Positions 1 through 9,655 of a DNA stretch of 64,000 nucleotides are shown in pieces. The notes under the pieces are model-generated. The model was not told the DNA's origin and searched no databases. It was given only the letters and a program-made list of their open reading frames with translations. Position 1 is the first letter of the stretch, and every line of letters starts with the position of its first letter. The position numbers were made by a program, and so were the translations under genes. This DNA comes from Meconema thalassinum (Eukaryota; Arthropoda; Insecta; Orthoptera; Tettigoniidae), in the NCBI GenBank assembly GCA_946902985.2, contig OX336396.1:231153297-231217296 (forward strand). Direction: 5' to 3'.

Positions 1-258
1 AATAAATATTTTTTCTGTATCTGTACACAATTTCATTTTATTACCAAACGGAACTTACTTTCTGGACGTGCCTCGTATTCAGTCACTAGGGCTGCCAACT
101 GTAGTTCTCTATTAGGCTACATTATGCCAGGTATAAAGTATTTCGAACTAATTAGAAATTTCCATATTACCAACTTAATTATCCATATAGATTAATCATT
201 GGCACGAATCTTAAATTTTAAGAAAAGTAGGCTCTTTAGTTCGTCACGGAACTTCTTG
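1..258 (+). mobile_element. 3' end of an H1 (Helentron-like) element, cut by window edge
   Basis: The right end matches the 3' end of the complete copy at 411-1806: a run resembling AAAGTAGGCTCTTTAG, then a hairpin with arms AGTTC/GAACT (about 237-253), then CTTG followed by T at 255-259. The body text around 88-230 repeats that at 1630-1790. Only the 3' part is inside the window. No coding capacity is seen. Classification as Helentron-like is inference from the end structure shared by five copies. Confidence 0.6.
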
Positions 259-410
259 TTTGTTTTGTATATCTGATTTGCCACTTGGGGACACTCCCCC
301 AATTGCAAATATATGAATGTATAAAATTAATAAATCCACGTAAGTGTTCTATGGTTTATATATATCTTTCCCCTCTGAGTTTCTAGTATTCGTTCCTCAT
401 TTCTATATTA

Positions 411-1806
411 TTAGCCTACTTTTCACATTTTGCAAAAATGAGAAAAAAGTAGACTTATGAGATCGATCCCGGAAAATGTGTGTCTGTCTGTCTGCCCTTC
501 TGTCTGTCTGTCTGGCTGTGTGTGTGTCCCCCCTTATCAACTCCAAAACGGCTGCAGCAATCGAAATCAAATTAAGTATGAGTAAAGATGTATACCGGAA
601 TATCTCACGTCCATATTTGAAAATGATGTCAGTGCTACCAACTGCTGAAAAAACGCACTAGAAATTTGAGCTTCATGTTGGATATCTTGGAAGGTATGCA
701 TGGGAGCTATTCCAAAATTGGCACACATGTAGATAATACTATTTCTGTTTAATTTCCAGGAGGCCATACATGACAGTGTTGCCAAAATAATTTTAAGCCT
801 TCTGATAAGTCCAATTTTTAAATGTATATAACTTATACACTATCAATTGGATTTCAACCAAATTTTGTATGTAATATGTGTACATAATCAGATATGACTG
901 AGTGTATTCTTAAGAGCCACCAGGGCTGCCAACTGTTAATAATTGCTCTCTCTATTCTCTTTATCCAAATACCAATATGTCTGAAAGTATGCAAGCCGAC
1001 AGCTTTAAACTATGCACACGTATAGTACCTGACATTTTAGATTAATTTGGAGTAACTTATATACTTCAGTTCTACCAACATGATTCTAAGCCTGCTGATA
1101 GGACCAATTTTTAAATACATGTAACTTCTATACACTCGGTTGGATTTCATCCAAATTTCATATGTGCTAAGTGTAAGATAACATATATGACTATAAGTAT
1201 TCTTAAGAGCAAACAGGGCTGGCAACTGTTAATAAATGCTGTGTATATTTTTACCCTAATATCATAATATCAGAAAGTATGCAAGCCAACAGCTCTATAC
1301 TTTGCACACGTATAGCACCTGACATTCTAGATTTATTTGGAGCAATTAATATAAGTCAGTGCTGCCAACATGATTCTATGCTTGCTGATAGGTCCAATTT
1401 TAAAATACATGTACCTTATATACTAACAAATGGATTTCATCCAAAATTGGCACAACAAGATATCATAATATTTCCGATTATTTCTAACCAGCACACGCAT
1501 GACATTGTTGCCAACATGCTTTTACGCGTGTTGATAGATCCAATGTCTAACTGCATGTAACGTCCATTGGACTTCAACCAAATGTTGTATTCTGTACCTT
1601 AAGAGATGGAACTAAGAATATATTGAGGCATCAGGGCTGCCAACTGTAGTGCTCTATTAGGCTACATTATACCAGGAATATTTCGAACTAATTAGACATT
1701 TTGATATTACCAACTTAATTTCGTCATTATTCTAGATAAGTTCTTATACTGTAGATTAATCATTGGCATGCAAAGTAGTCTCTTTAGTTCGTCACGGAAC
1801 TTCTTG
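411..1806 (+). mobile_element. Complete non-autonomous H1 element (Helentron-like)
   Basis: It starts TTAGCCTACTTTTCAC and forms a 5' hairpin with GTAGACTTATG near 450. A (TCTG)n stretch follows at 480-520, then a body of roughly 294-bp imperfect repeats; the phrase ATGCAAGCC.ACAGCT recurs near 987 and 1279, and GGGCTGCCAACTG near 924 and 1628 with a variant near 1216. It ends in the hairpin AGTTCGTCACGGAACT plus TCTTG. The 5' AGCCTACTTT is the complement of AAAGTAGGCT seen just inside the 3' end of sister copies, giving subterminal inverted repeats. Copies in the other orientation lie at 18283-19297 and 25442-26960. A 3' hairpin next to a short fixed terminus and the absence of a target-site duplication fit Helitron/Helentron-type elements; a satellite-like repeat is the alternative. 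No transposase or helicase is encoded. Confidence 0.6.
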
Positions 1807-2157
1807 TTTGTCTTTTTAGATCTCTCGTACTTCAAGCTGGTTTTGTATCATGACTTATTTAATATATTTTTGTAACAGATCTGTTTTTTTTAATTGTAAT
1901 CCTGTGTTTTTAACTTTTAGATGATTCATATTTTTAGAATTATTTTTATAACAACGTCTGTTGTGGTACATTTGTTAAATGTAAGTTCTTGCACCTTTTC
2001 TTATTATAATTTGCACTGGGGAAGGTCGCAATGTGACCGAAACCAGTACAATATTAAAAGTACATCATATATTGACTTCAGGTTTTAATCTTCTTATACT
2101 TTGTCGATAAGGAACAGGGCAAATATGGTAATTTTCATATCCTTACAATCTGATGAA
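1807..2157. other. AT-rich spacer with a degenerate hammerhead-like hairpin
   Basis: I see no gene. At 2030-2056 the plus strand has AAGGTCGCAATGTGACC followed by GAAACCAGTAC. This is the stem II, GAAA and short stem III layout of the hammerhead-like motifs described elsewhere in the window, but the expected CTGANGA core is replaced by CTGGGGA. It is probably a decayed relative of that repeat family. Confidence 0.35.
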
Positions 2158-2466
2158 GGCCGGCCTCGTGGTGTTGGTGTAGCACGCCTGCCTCTCACCT
2201 GGAGAGCCTGGGTTCGATTCCCGGCTCCATCAGGGATTTTAAAACTGGCGTGAGGGTTGGAACGGGGTGCATTCAGCCTCGTGAGGACAATTGAGTAGCT
2301 GTCTGACAGTGAGGCAGCGCCCCGATCACGTAAATCAAGATTAACGGCCGAGGGGACCCTATGCGCTGATCACGCGTCACCCCAATATCTGCAGGTCAAA
2401 TGGCTGGGCAGTGGTCGCTTGGTTGGCCTAGGCCCTTCATGGGCTGTATAGAGCCAGGGGTTGACT
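2158..2466 (+). mobile_element. tRNA-derived SINE, family B, copy 1
   Basis: The head begins GGCCGGCCTCGTGGTGTTGG and contains A-box-like (TGGTGTAGCACGCC) and B-box (GGTTCGATTCC) internal RNA polymerase III promoter elements at about 2172-2222. The tRNA-unrelated body runs to CCAGGGGTTGAC. A second copy at 21841-22173 is collinear over its whole length, including the CAGCCTCGTGAGGA, GAGGCAGCGCCCC and CACCCCAATATCTGCAGG blocks, which confirms a dispersed family. SINEs are non-coding and are mobilised by LINE machinery in trans. Confidence 0.85.
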
Positions 2467-2470
2467 TCAA

Positions 2471-4206
2471 ACTGTTGAAACTTACAAGGGAACACCCATC
2501 GTAATAATAAGTTGGTTTTCTTCAGTTGTTAGCCCTTATTTAGATAAAACTTTATTTGCAGTAGCGTGCCTTTATTTCTCGTATTACTCTAAGGAACGTT
2601 TTTTTCTTATTCAGCTTTGAGTATAAGTTGTAACCTCTTCAATGTTTTTGGCTTCCTGCTCCAGAACTGTGTCTTCCACTTGCTACATTTAAGTCACGGG
2701 CTCGTTCATTTTTATAACGGACCATTACAGAAGTACTCATGTACCATAACCATTTGAGAGTGACGGCTTTCCTTCCCATTGCACCTAAGTTAGTTTCCTA
2801 GTCATCTCCGAGAGTTGGTCAGAAAGCGCATTACGCCGACGTTTTCATTCTTAATGTGAACATGTGTGACACTTATAGTGTTATTTCTGAATGTGTAACT
2901 GCAGAATGCAGGTATGGAGAAATAATTCTGACCTACTTTCATCTTGATTGTGCTCATCATTGAGAGAATCTGTTCTGCAGAAGTTTGGCTGGGAGCTGTT
3001 TGATTATCTACCATACAGTCATCATCTTGCTCCCAGCGATTTCCACAGTTTCTTGCACCGTAACAATTTTAGATGTGTAACATCTTTCCACTCGGTATCT
3101 GGATATTTTTGTGGCACTCGGTAGCTGGACATTTTTGTGGAAGTGATTTTGGAAAAGAGGCGGAAGTGGATGGGACGGAAGTGGATGAGACGGAAGTGCA
3201 TGGGACGGAAACAATGAACGCGCGCGGTGGCGGAGATCGGTACAACGACGTACTGTAAGCCATGTGACAATGTGGAATGTAAATCGCATTCGGTTTACCT
3301 CAAGGTTTGGAGGCCCCATTAAAAAAATTCCTACAATAAATCATCTTCAAGTTGTCGTTCTTTGGTGTGAAAATATTCATTATATCATATTTGATGAAAG
3401 CAATTACGATTAATTAAATCTTCATACTTTTGCTGTATTCTTATTTAATGTAAGCACTCGATACGTTGAGTGCTATATCGCATCAACCAACACTCCCAAA
3501 CAACGTAGGAATTTAGTAAATTAACACCGACTACTAACAATAATTAAAACTTCGTTGGTCTAAACGTATCACTGGGAGAAATGCATTTAATTTATCTACT
3601 GCACACCTAATTTTTAATCGCGCCTATACTTGGCAGTGCGCTATATCGGCAATAGGAGGCCATTTTCAATAACACCGCTGGCATGGGTTCACTAAGTGGC
3701 CAGTATAGAGCGCAGCTCACATCAAGTAGGCAGTGGATTGCTCCCGCATACAGTTGCAGGTATATGTCACTACTGCAGATTAATTGGAGAATCATTTCAT
3801 GTTTGCTGTCACAAGGTAGCACTATGAGTTCATTCTTTAAAAAATGCGAGTAAGTAATATGGAATTATTCGAATAACATGTCAGATGTTACACATCATAT
3901 GCGACTACTGTAAGGCTCGTATTATTTTCACACTAACGAAGAGCTGAAAAAGACTGTCACACGCTGGTTCAATTCGCAGGCGGCAGACTTCAATGACACA
4001 GGACTACAAAAGTTGATACCACGCTATGACAAGTGTCTCAATTCGTTTGGTGCGCATGTCAAGAAATAGCTGACACATTGCTGTACCTGCTGCCAATGAA
4101 GTTTTACATAGGCTATTACTATGTTCTCTTTTTCTTTAAATAGGGAATCTTACTTTCTTGATGCACCTCGTAAATATGTACCAATGTCAGAATTATGGAA
4201 AGATAG
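2471..4206. other. No gene recognised; short GGAAGTGGATGGGAC triplication
   Basis: 1.7 kb without a convincing coding region or repeat match inside the window. A short tandem block of about 16 bp units (GGAAGTGGATGGGAC, GGAAGTGGATGAGAC, GGAAGTGCATGGGAC) lies at 3163-3212 and causes overlapping open frames on both strands. These frames have no recognisable domain and I treat them as chance. Confidence 0.5.
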
Positions 4207-4825
4207 CCTATGAGTCGTCCAGTTGCAAAACTCGTTTAATCCACTTGTGAATAAGGATCATGTCATCAAGTTATTTATTTAATTAGTTTTTTGTATTTTA
4301 CTTTATTTTATATTGTTTTGTTTTCTTTTATTTTTCGTTTTATTTTGTTTGAAATTGTTTTGTTTAATTTTACTTTAGTTTTTTATTTTGTTTTGTTTAT
4401 TTTGATTTATTTTGTTTTGTTTTATTTAGATTTTGGTTTCGTTTATTTTGTTTTAATTCATTTTGTTTCGTTTTACGTTGATTTTCCAGAAAACAAACAT
4501 AAAACCAAAAACAAAACAAAAACAAGAAGAAAATAGCAAAATACAAAAACCAAAAGTAAAAGCAGATAACAAAAAACAAGAAACGCAAAGCAAAAAGCAA
4601 AAGCATAAAACTAACACAAAACCAAAACCAAGAAAGAAAAGCAAAAATCAAAATTCAAAAGCAAAAGCACAAAGCAAAATACAAAGCAAAAACCAAAAAG
4701 AAAAAAGTAGGAAACAAAACACACAAAAGATACGCGAGAAAAAGTCCAGAGAAACGTTTCTCATGAAAATGATTCTTATTCACAAGTGGATTAAACGTGT
4801 TTTGCAACTGGACGTCTCATTATGG
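4207..4825. repeat. Giant imperfect hairpin (foldback element)
   Basis: The outer arms, about 58 bp each (4207-4265 and 4764-4824), are inverted copies: GTCCAGTTGCAAAACTCG on the left and CACGTGTTTTGCAACTGGAC-type sequence on the right. Inside them the left half (4280-4480) is almost only T with scattered G, and the right half (4495-4740) is almost only A with scattered C. The whole unit is therefore close to self-complementary around a centre near 4490. Apparent open frames rich in F/L or K/N/Q are products of this composition. It could be a foldback or MITE-type element, or an inverted duplication that captured a simple repeat. Confidence 0.75.
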
Positions 4826-4887
4826 AAAATGAATTTATTTAATTTGAGCAGACGATAACATAATCGATTAAGATAAGTTAAAATAAT

Positions 4888-4890
4888 ATG

Positions 4891-4925
<35 letters not shown>

Positions 4926-5029
4926 CCGTATGGCTTTTAATGCCGGGAGTGTCCGAGGACATGTTCGGCTCGCCAGAGGATGATGCTCCTTCAATGCGGA
5001 CACTCATGGGGTGAGCTAGAAGTTCCATT
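4888..5029 (-). mobile_element. ATTT repeat plus SINE family F tail fragment
   Basis: An (ATTT)n tract at 4888-4924 is followed by CCGTATGGCTTTTAATGCCGGGAGTGTCCGAGG-type sequence that is the reverse complement of the tail of the complete SINE F at 23081-23413 (there ending CACTCCCGGCACTAAAAGCC). Only the 3' part is present, so this is a truncated insertion on the minus strand with its tail at the left. The right boundary is approximate. Confidence 0.65.
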
Positions 5030-5819
5030 CAATTTCAAGTAGTTCCAACTTTCGCTACCATATGTCAGTGACACCTAGTGGTGAACGTTGGAACTTTGAT
5101 AGAGCGTTTCAAAGAAATCTAACCTGGAAATTTAGCTTCACACAGGTTTAATTAGGTTGATTGGTTCCTCAGTTTAGGAGCTGCGACAACAGGGTCATGC
5201 AGCCCCGTGTACTTTGGGTGTGTGTTAATTGTGATGACTGTAAAAGTGTGTGTTTATCTGTTTTTTAATTCAAGTAAGGGCTGCAGACTTTGAATTTTTC
5301 AAATAGTTCCTACTTTTGCCGCCAAACGCCACCGTCAACGACTACTAGGCCTAATTCAGAACTTAGCTGCTAGACGCCACCGCAGTCGGCTCTTGGCAAC
5401 GAACATAGGAACCTAAGAGCGCTGTTTACATTCTTAACCTATCCAATTTAGCTTCACACAGGTGTAATTAATGGAAGGTTCTTTAACATGCCATAAATCT
5501 ATGCCATGGGACCGCCGGCTTCTCTTCCCCTCCGAAGGAAGGCATACTGAGGGATTTTGAACGCTCTTAAAAAATCCGACGACTTCAGCCGAGTTTGAAC
5601 CCGCTATCTTGGGCACAGAAGCTCTGCCTGCTACCATGTTTAATTAGAGGAAGGTTCTTTTACACGCCATAAATCTATGCCGGCTTTATTTCCCCTCCGA
5701 AGGAAGGCATACTGAAGGTTTTGAACGCTCTTAAAAATCCGACGACTTCGGCCTGGTTTGAACCCACGATCTTGGACATAGAAGCTCAGCATTTTACTAA
5801 CTACGCCATCGAAGCCGCT
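5030..5819 (-). mobile_element. SINE family A, outer copy, split by another SINE A
   Basis: The right part (5638-5819) carries the tRNA-like head on the minus strand: read in reverse it contains a GGCGTAG-like A box and a B box in the stretch matching GGTTTGAACCC. The left part (5030-5154) has the tail-side body with AGTTCCAACTTTCGCTACC. The two are separated by an insertion of the same family at 5155-5637, flanked by the duplicated target GTTTAATTA (about 5146-5154 and 5638-5646). The body matches 46789-47301 and 29018-29541. Confidence 0.75.
5155..5637 (-). mobile_element. SINE family A, inner copy (SINE within SINE)
   Basis: Full layout of the family in reverse: tail GGTTGATTGGTTCCTCAG at the left, the block ACTTTGGGTGTGTG, the CTCCGAAGGAAGGCATACTG block, and a degenerate tRNA-like head with GTTTGAACCCGCTATCTTGG at the right. 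It is flanked by GTTTAATTA on both sides. The same family and orientation as its host shows at least two rounds of SINE activity. Confidence 0.75.
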
Positions 5820-5825
5820 AAAAGA

Positions 5826-6430
5826 ATAGACTATGTATTTCTGGGTAATAAAGAAATATGTAAATACATAAAAGAATATATATTTCTTGGTAATAAAGAA
5901 ATATGTAAATACATAAAAGAATATGTATTCCTGGGTAATAATGAAATAGGCATATGTAAATACATAAAAGAATATGTATTTCTGGGTAATAAAGAAATAT
6001 GTAAATACATAAAAGAATTTGTATTTCTGGGTAATAAAGGGATATGTAAATACATAAAATAATATGCATTTCTGGGTAAAAAAGAAATATGTAAATACAT
6101 AAATGAATATGTATTTCTGGGTAATAATGAAATAGGCATATGTAAATACATAAAAGAATATGTATTTCTGGGTAATAAAGGGATATGTAAATACATAAAA
6201 TAATATGCATTTCTGGGTGATAAAGAAATATGTAAATACATAAATGAATATGTATTTCTGGGTAATAATGAAATAGGCATATGTAAATACATAAATGAAT
6301 ATGCATTTCTGGGTAATAATGAAATCGGCATATGTAAATACATAAATGAATATGTATTTCTGGGTAATAATGAAATAGGCATATGCATATAGATAAAAGA
6401 ATATGTATTTCTGGGTAATACAGGGATATT
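5826..6430 (+). repeat. 45-51 bp minisatellite, array 1
   Basis: About 12 units of a 45-bp monomer containing TATTTCTGGGTAATAAAG and ATATGTAAATACATAAAAG, with 51-bp variants that add a GGCAT-containing block. Each unit boundary holds AAATACATA and TATGTATTT as an inverted repeat with a 6-7 base loop, so every unit can fold. Unit lengths are multiples of three, so several frames stay open over the array (for example a YVFLGNKEICKYIKE repeat). I read these frames as artefacts. The same monomer in the same orientation forms array 2 at 9650-10120. Confidence 0.9.
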
Positions 6431-6435
6431 TTAGT

Positions 6436-6780
6436 ATTTGAATGGTTCATTATGGTTCCGTATTGATGCAACAATTAGTATTGATATTTTGCAAAAGTTC
6501 CGCCTAATCAATACCTTTATTGTACTAAATATAAATGATCACTTAGTGGTCATTGGTACATGTTTCGGGGCCTAATTGTTCTCGCCCCTTCATCAGCCTA
6601 TGTAGATAAACAGTCAAGGCAACAGTCGGATAGCTAAACACTCATGAAACATTCTCTTCAAAAAACCGTATTATGGTGCACCATATTGAAAGGGGAAAGA
6701 TGTTTATCCAAAGAAACATAAGGAAATGAAATACATAAATAAAAATAAAAAAGAAAGAAAGAAAGAAGGAAAGAAAGCCA
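6436..6780 (-). repeat. Inverted arm of the hammerhead-bearing repeat family, left
   Basis: About 340 bp that recur as the reverse complement at 9320-9655. Shared landmarks include the CGCCTAATCAATACC block, the hammerhead-like motif at 6551-6604, CTCATGAAACATTCTCTTC, ATGGTGCACCAT and AAAGGGGAAAGATGTTTATCC. A more diverged member lies at 44975-45200 with the same order: GGTTCCGTATTGAT, motif, ATGGTGCACCAT. It has no coding capacity. It could be the terminal part of a retroelement such as a Penelope-like element, or an independent retrozyme-like repeat; the sequence alone does not decide. Confidence 0.75.
6551..6604 (-). ncRNA. Candidate type I hammerhead ribozyme 1
   Basis: Read on the minus strand: stem I strand CATAGG, conserved core CTGATGA, stem II GGGGC paired with GCCCC around a 13-14 base loop, core GAAA, a one-base-pair stem III (C and G around AT), the cleavage-site dinucleotide TA (triplet GTA), then CCAATG closing stem I against CATAGG with one mismatch. 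All invariant core positions of a hammerhead are present. A very short stem III is known for hammerheads of Penelope-like elements. Activity is not shown; a chance hairpin is less likely because the motif recurs at 9522, 15818 and 45081. Confidence 0.55.
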
Positions 6781-7062
6781 AGCCATAGCCGACACAAACT
6801 TATCGTTTAACCTAAAGGAAGTTAACATATTGCTAAATATCATCACAGATATAGACTTATAGGTGACATATTCCATTCTTAATGATTTAATCTCAAACTG
6901 GAGGCCTGTTCCTTCATTAATTATTCCAAAGCATTCTGGCAAGATGATGTTTCGCCACTGCAGCTTAATGGTTTTTTTTTGGGAGGGGGGGGGGGGGGGG
7001 TGCTCATCTATGGTGAAGTATTGTGATCCATGACATTTATCACTGGTGAATTGTATTTGAAA
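6781..7062. other. Spacer with poly-G run
   Basis: Sequence between the left arm and the Helitron. It holds a T8-9 run followed by an almost pure G run at about 6979-7000. No gene recognised. Together with 9044-9319 it would be the original loop of the inverted structure before the Helitron inserted. Confidence 0.4.
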
Positions 7063-9043
7063 TCTCTCTATATATAAAAATGAAAGTTTGTCTGTTTTTT
7101 CTGAATTTCTACGGAAATTTGAGTTATTTACGCGTTTCAGACTGTTTTATGACGGATGCTCGCGAAAATAATTTTTTGTCTGTCTGTCTGCCTGTCTGTC
7201 TGTATGTCTGTCTGTTTGTCTGTCTGTCTGTGGACAAAGTTGTTCCCTTATAACTCGAGAACGGCTGGGTGGATCAACGTAAAATTTGGTACAGATATCC
7301 TTCAGAGGCACGACACTAATCATTGATGTAACTCTTCTCTGTACCTCTCATAAAAGGGGCCCTACACCCTTAAAATACTTGCTGAAATAGGCGTAGACGG
7401 TCGAGACAAAGCTCAGTTTCAGCCCCTCAATGTGAGAAACGAAACTCGGGGGCCCTAAAGGGACCCCGAAAACCACATTTTAAGGCCCTAAACCAACAGT
7501 TTTTGAGATATTTCCAGAAAACTAATTTCATTTAATACAATAACGAAAGAATGCAAGCCGGTTACCATGGCAACGGAATCTCACAGGTCCATCTATTGCT
7601 GTAAGACGCAATACAATTCCATTTATTACATTACTGAGATAGTTTGCAAACGGCTATAAGGTTATAGGCTAACGGAACCAAATTAAACTGTAATATTCAT
7701 CAATGTCATGTCATATAATGCGCTTAAGGGGGTCAAGGGGTACTCTAAACTTTTGTCACGCGATTTACACGTGCGGGTGTGGTACGGAAGGTCTATTATA
7801 TCCCTATCCCTATATTGTTATATTATTATTATAATAATTATTATGAAAATGAAAATCCACAGCCTGCTTCCAGTCTCCGACCGGGTCAGGAATGAAATGA
7901 ATGAAGCCCCCATCTAGCGGCGAGGATATGAACTGTGCCGGCTGCCGAGGCCTGACGCACTCCTCTGGGGCAATGATTAAATGAATGACAGTTGAAATGA
8001 AATGATAGTGGAGAGTGTTGCTGGAATGAAATTTTGACAGGGAAAACCGGAGTACCGGAGAAAAACCTGTCTGCCTCCGTTTTGTCCAGCACAGATCTCA
8101 CATGGAGTGACCGGGATTTGAACCACGGACCCAGTGGTGAGAGGCCGGCGCGCTGCCGCCTAAGCCACGGAGGCTTTAATAATTATAATAATAATAATAA
8201 TTATTATTATTATTATTATTATTATACTACGGCCTACAACGACGAGACAAAACTTATTTTCAGTCCCTTGGTGTCAGAAACAAAACTCGGTGCCCCTAAA
8301 TAGCAGTAAAGGGTCCCCGAAAAGTACATTTTAAGGCTCTAAAACCAACAGTTTCTGAGATATTCCCAGAAAACTAATTTCATTTAGTAAACTAATGAAA
8401 GAATGCAAGCCAGTAACCATGACAACAATATCTGAAAAGGTGACATCCAACTTTCTATCTATTTCTGCAAGAAGTAAAGCCAGTCCATTTATTAAATTTC
8501 TGTGAATGTTTGCAAACCGCTATAAGATTATTACGGAATCAACTAAAACTGTAAAATTCATAAATGCCCTTAAGGGGGTCAAGGGGTACCTTAGATTTTT
8601 TTCATGCGACTTAAATGCACGTTATGTCGTACAGAAGGTCTACTATATCTCCAAACAGAAACATTATTTTCAAAAATTTCTGAATTGAAATACGGTGGGT
8701 TCTTTTTCTTTTTTTTTCTTTTAGAAATATGGGCCATTGGAGTTTTTCTTGAATTTGCATGCACCACACGCCTTTATACTTTATTAAAGGATGGGGACTT
8801 GACACAACAGTGAAGGTCAGTTTAATTTGACGTGTATTGCGTTTCGTCTACGAGGTTTTCATTTATTTTTTTCATGTGAGGAAGTACACGTTAGATAAAT
8901 TTAGTTTCAGAGCATATTTTAACTAATCATTTTTCTTTGTCGACAAACAGGTTCCAAGTCTCTAACCATTGCAACAGTAGCTCAATTGATTACGTCTGGT
9001 TATTAATACCGAAGACCGTTCGAAGAATGGGTACTTCAGCTAG
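7063..9043 (+). mobile_element. Non-autonomous Helitron A
   Basis: It starts TCTCTCTATATATAAAAATG after an A and ends with a hairpin (CCGTTC/GAATGG around 9015-9030), then about 9 bases, then CTAG followed by T at 9040-9044. These are the classical Helitron features: 5' TC, 3' hairpin, CTRR, insertion between A and T. The subterminal (TCTG)n tract and the phrase ATAACTCGAGAACGGCTGGG are shared with copy B at 34728-37454, which is collinear. No Rep/helicase is encoded. A SINE D inserted in its internal ATT microsatellite (7844-8176). Relative to B it lacks a block equivalent to about 36905-37360. Confidence 0.8.
7844..8176 (-). mobile_element. tRNA-derived SINE, family D
   Basis: The tRNA-like head is at the right end. 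Read on the minus strand it begins AAGCCTCCGTGGCTTAGGCG (A box) with B box GGTTCAAATCC about 40 bases on. The tail side at the left (AATGAAAATCCACAGCCTG) is shared with the truncated copy at 27757-27925. ATT repeats flank it on both sides, so the insertion site was a microsatellite inside Helitron A; the uninterrupted site is seen in Helitron B near 35400-35450. Confidence 0.8.
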
Positions 9044-9319
9044 TATTAATATAATCTGAAATGCTGCCACGGAGCAGATTATGTATCATTTAGCATCTAC
9101 AGACCGCAGTAAGTTGGAACTGCCACAAAGCTGAGCCATTGTATTTTCGTTGACTTCTGCAAGCCACGGTATAGAGTATGGTTTATTTCAAATGTGTTAT
9201 TGTCGTCCACATACTGTATTTCAGAAGATTTGGGACTACCTGAAGAGTGCACAATTTCTGTGATCAACAAGAAAGGGTAAAATTTTAGAGTGTGTTCACA
9301 CTTTCTTTTTGTTTATTTC
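9044..9319. other. Spacer, no gene seen
   Basis: AT-rich sequence between the 3' end of Helitron A and the right inverted arm. No coding region, RNA gene or repeat recognised. Confidence 0.35.
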
Positions 9320-9655
9320 AAATTTCAACAATTTCTTTCTTCCTTTCTTTCCTTCTTTCTTTCTTTTTCTTTTATTTATGTATTTTATTTCCTTATGTTT
9401 CTTTGGATAAACATCTTTCCCCTTTCAATATGGTGCACCATAATAGGGTTCTTTGAAGAGAATGTTTTATGAGTGTTTAGCTATCCGACCACCTGTTTGC
9501 CTTGACTTTTTATCTACAGTACATAGGCTGATGAAGGGGCGAAAACAATTAGGCCCCGAAACATGTACCAATGACCACCAAGTGATCATTTATATTTAGT
9601 ACAATAAAGGTATTGATTAGGCGGAACTTTTGCAAAATATTAATACGAATACAGG
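9320..9655 (+). repeat. Inverted arm of the hammerhead-bearing repeat family, right
   Basis: Reverse complement of 6436-6780, in order: a CTTT-rich tract, GGATAAACATCTTTCCCCTT, ATGGTGCACCAT, the hammerhead-like motif, GTATTGATTAGGCGGAACTT. Divergence between the arms is a few percent by eye. It runs directly into minisatellite array 2 through GAATACAGGGATAT, the same junction phrase seen at the end of array 1. This shows that arm and array belong together. Confidence 0.75.
9522..9573 (+). ncRNA. Candidate type I hammerhead ribozyme 2
   Basis: Same architecture as candidate 1 on the plus strand: CATAGG (9522-9527), CTGATGA (9528-9534), stem II GGGGC (9536-9540) with GCCCC (9553-9557), GAAA (9558-9561), C/G stem III with loop AT, TA at 9566-9567, then CCAATG. 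Stem I is CATAGG with CCAATG and one A-A mismatch. The predicted cleavage would follow the GTA triplet ending at 9567. Confidence 0.55.

Noticed and set aside
2172..2230. Functional tRNA genes at SINE heads (2172, 21855, 23090, 35690)
   Set aside because: A and B boxes are present but the acceptor stems do not close and each head continues into a SINE body shared with other copies.
4291..4858. F-rich plus frame and K/N/Q-rich plus frame in the 4.3-4.9 kb region
   Set aside because: They arise from T-rich and A-rich halves of the giant hairpin.
5818..6474. 218-residue minus-strand frame of YPEIHI.LCIYI repeats
   Set aside because: It follows the 45/51-bp minisatellite exactly; several frames on both strands stay open because the period is a multiple of three.
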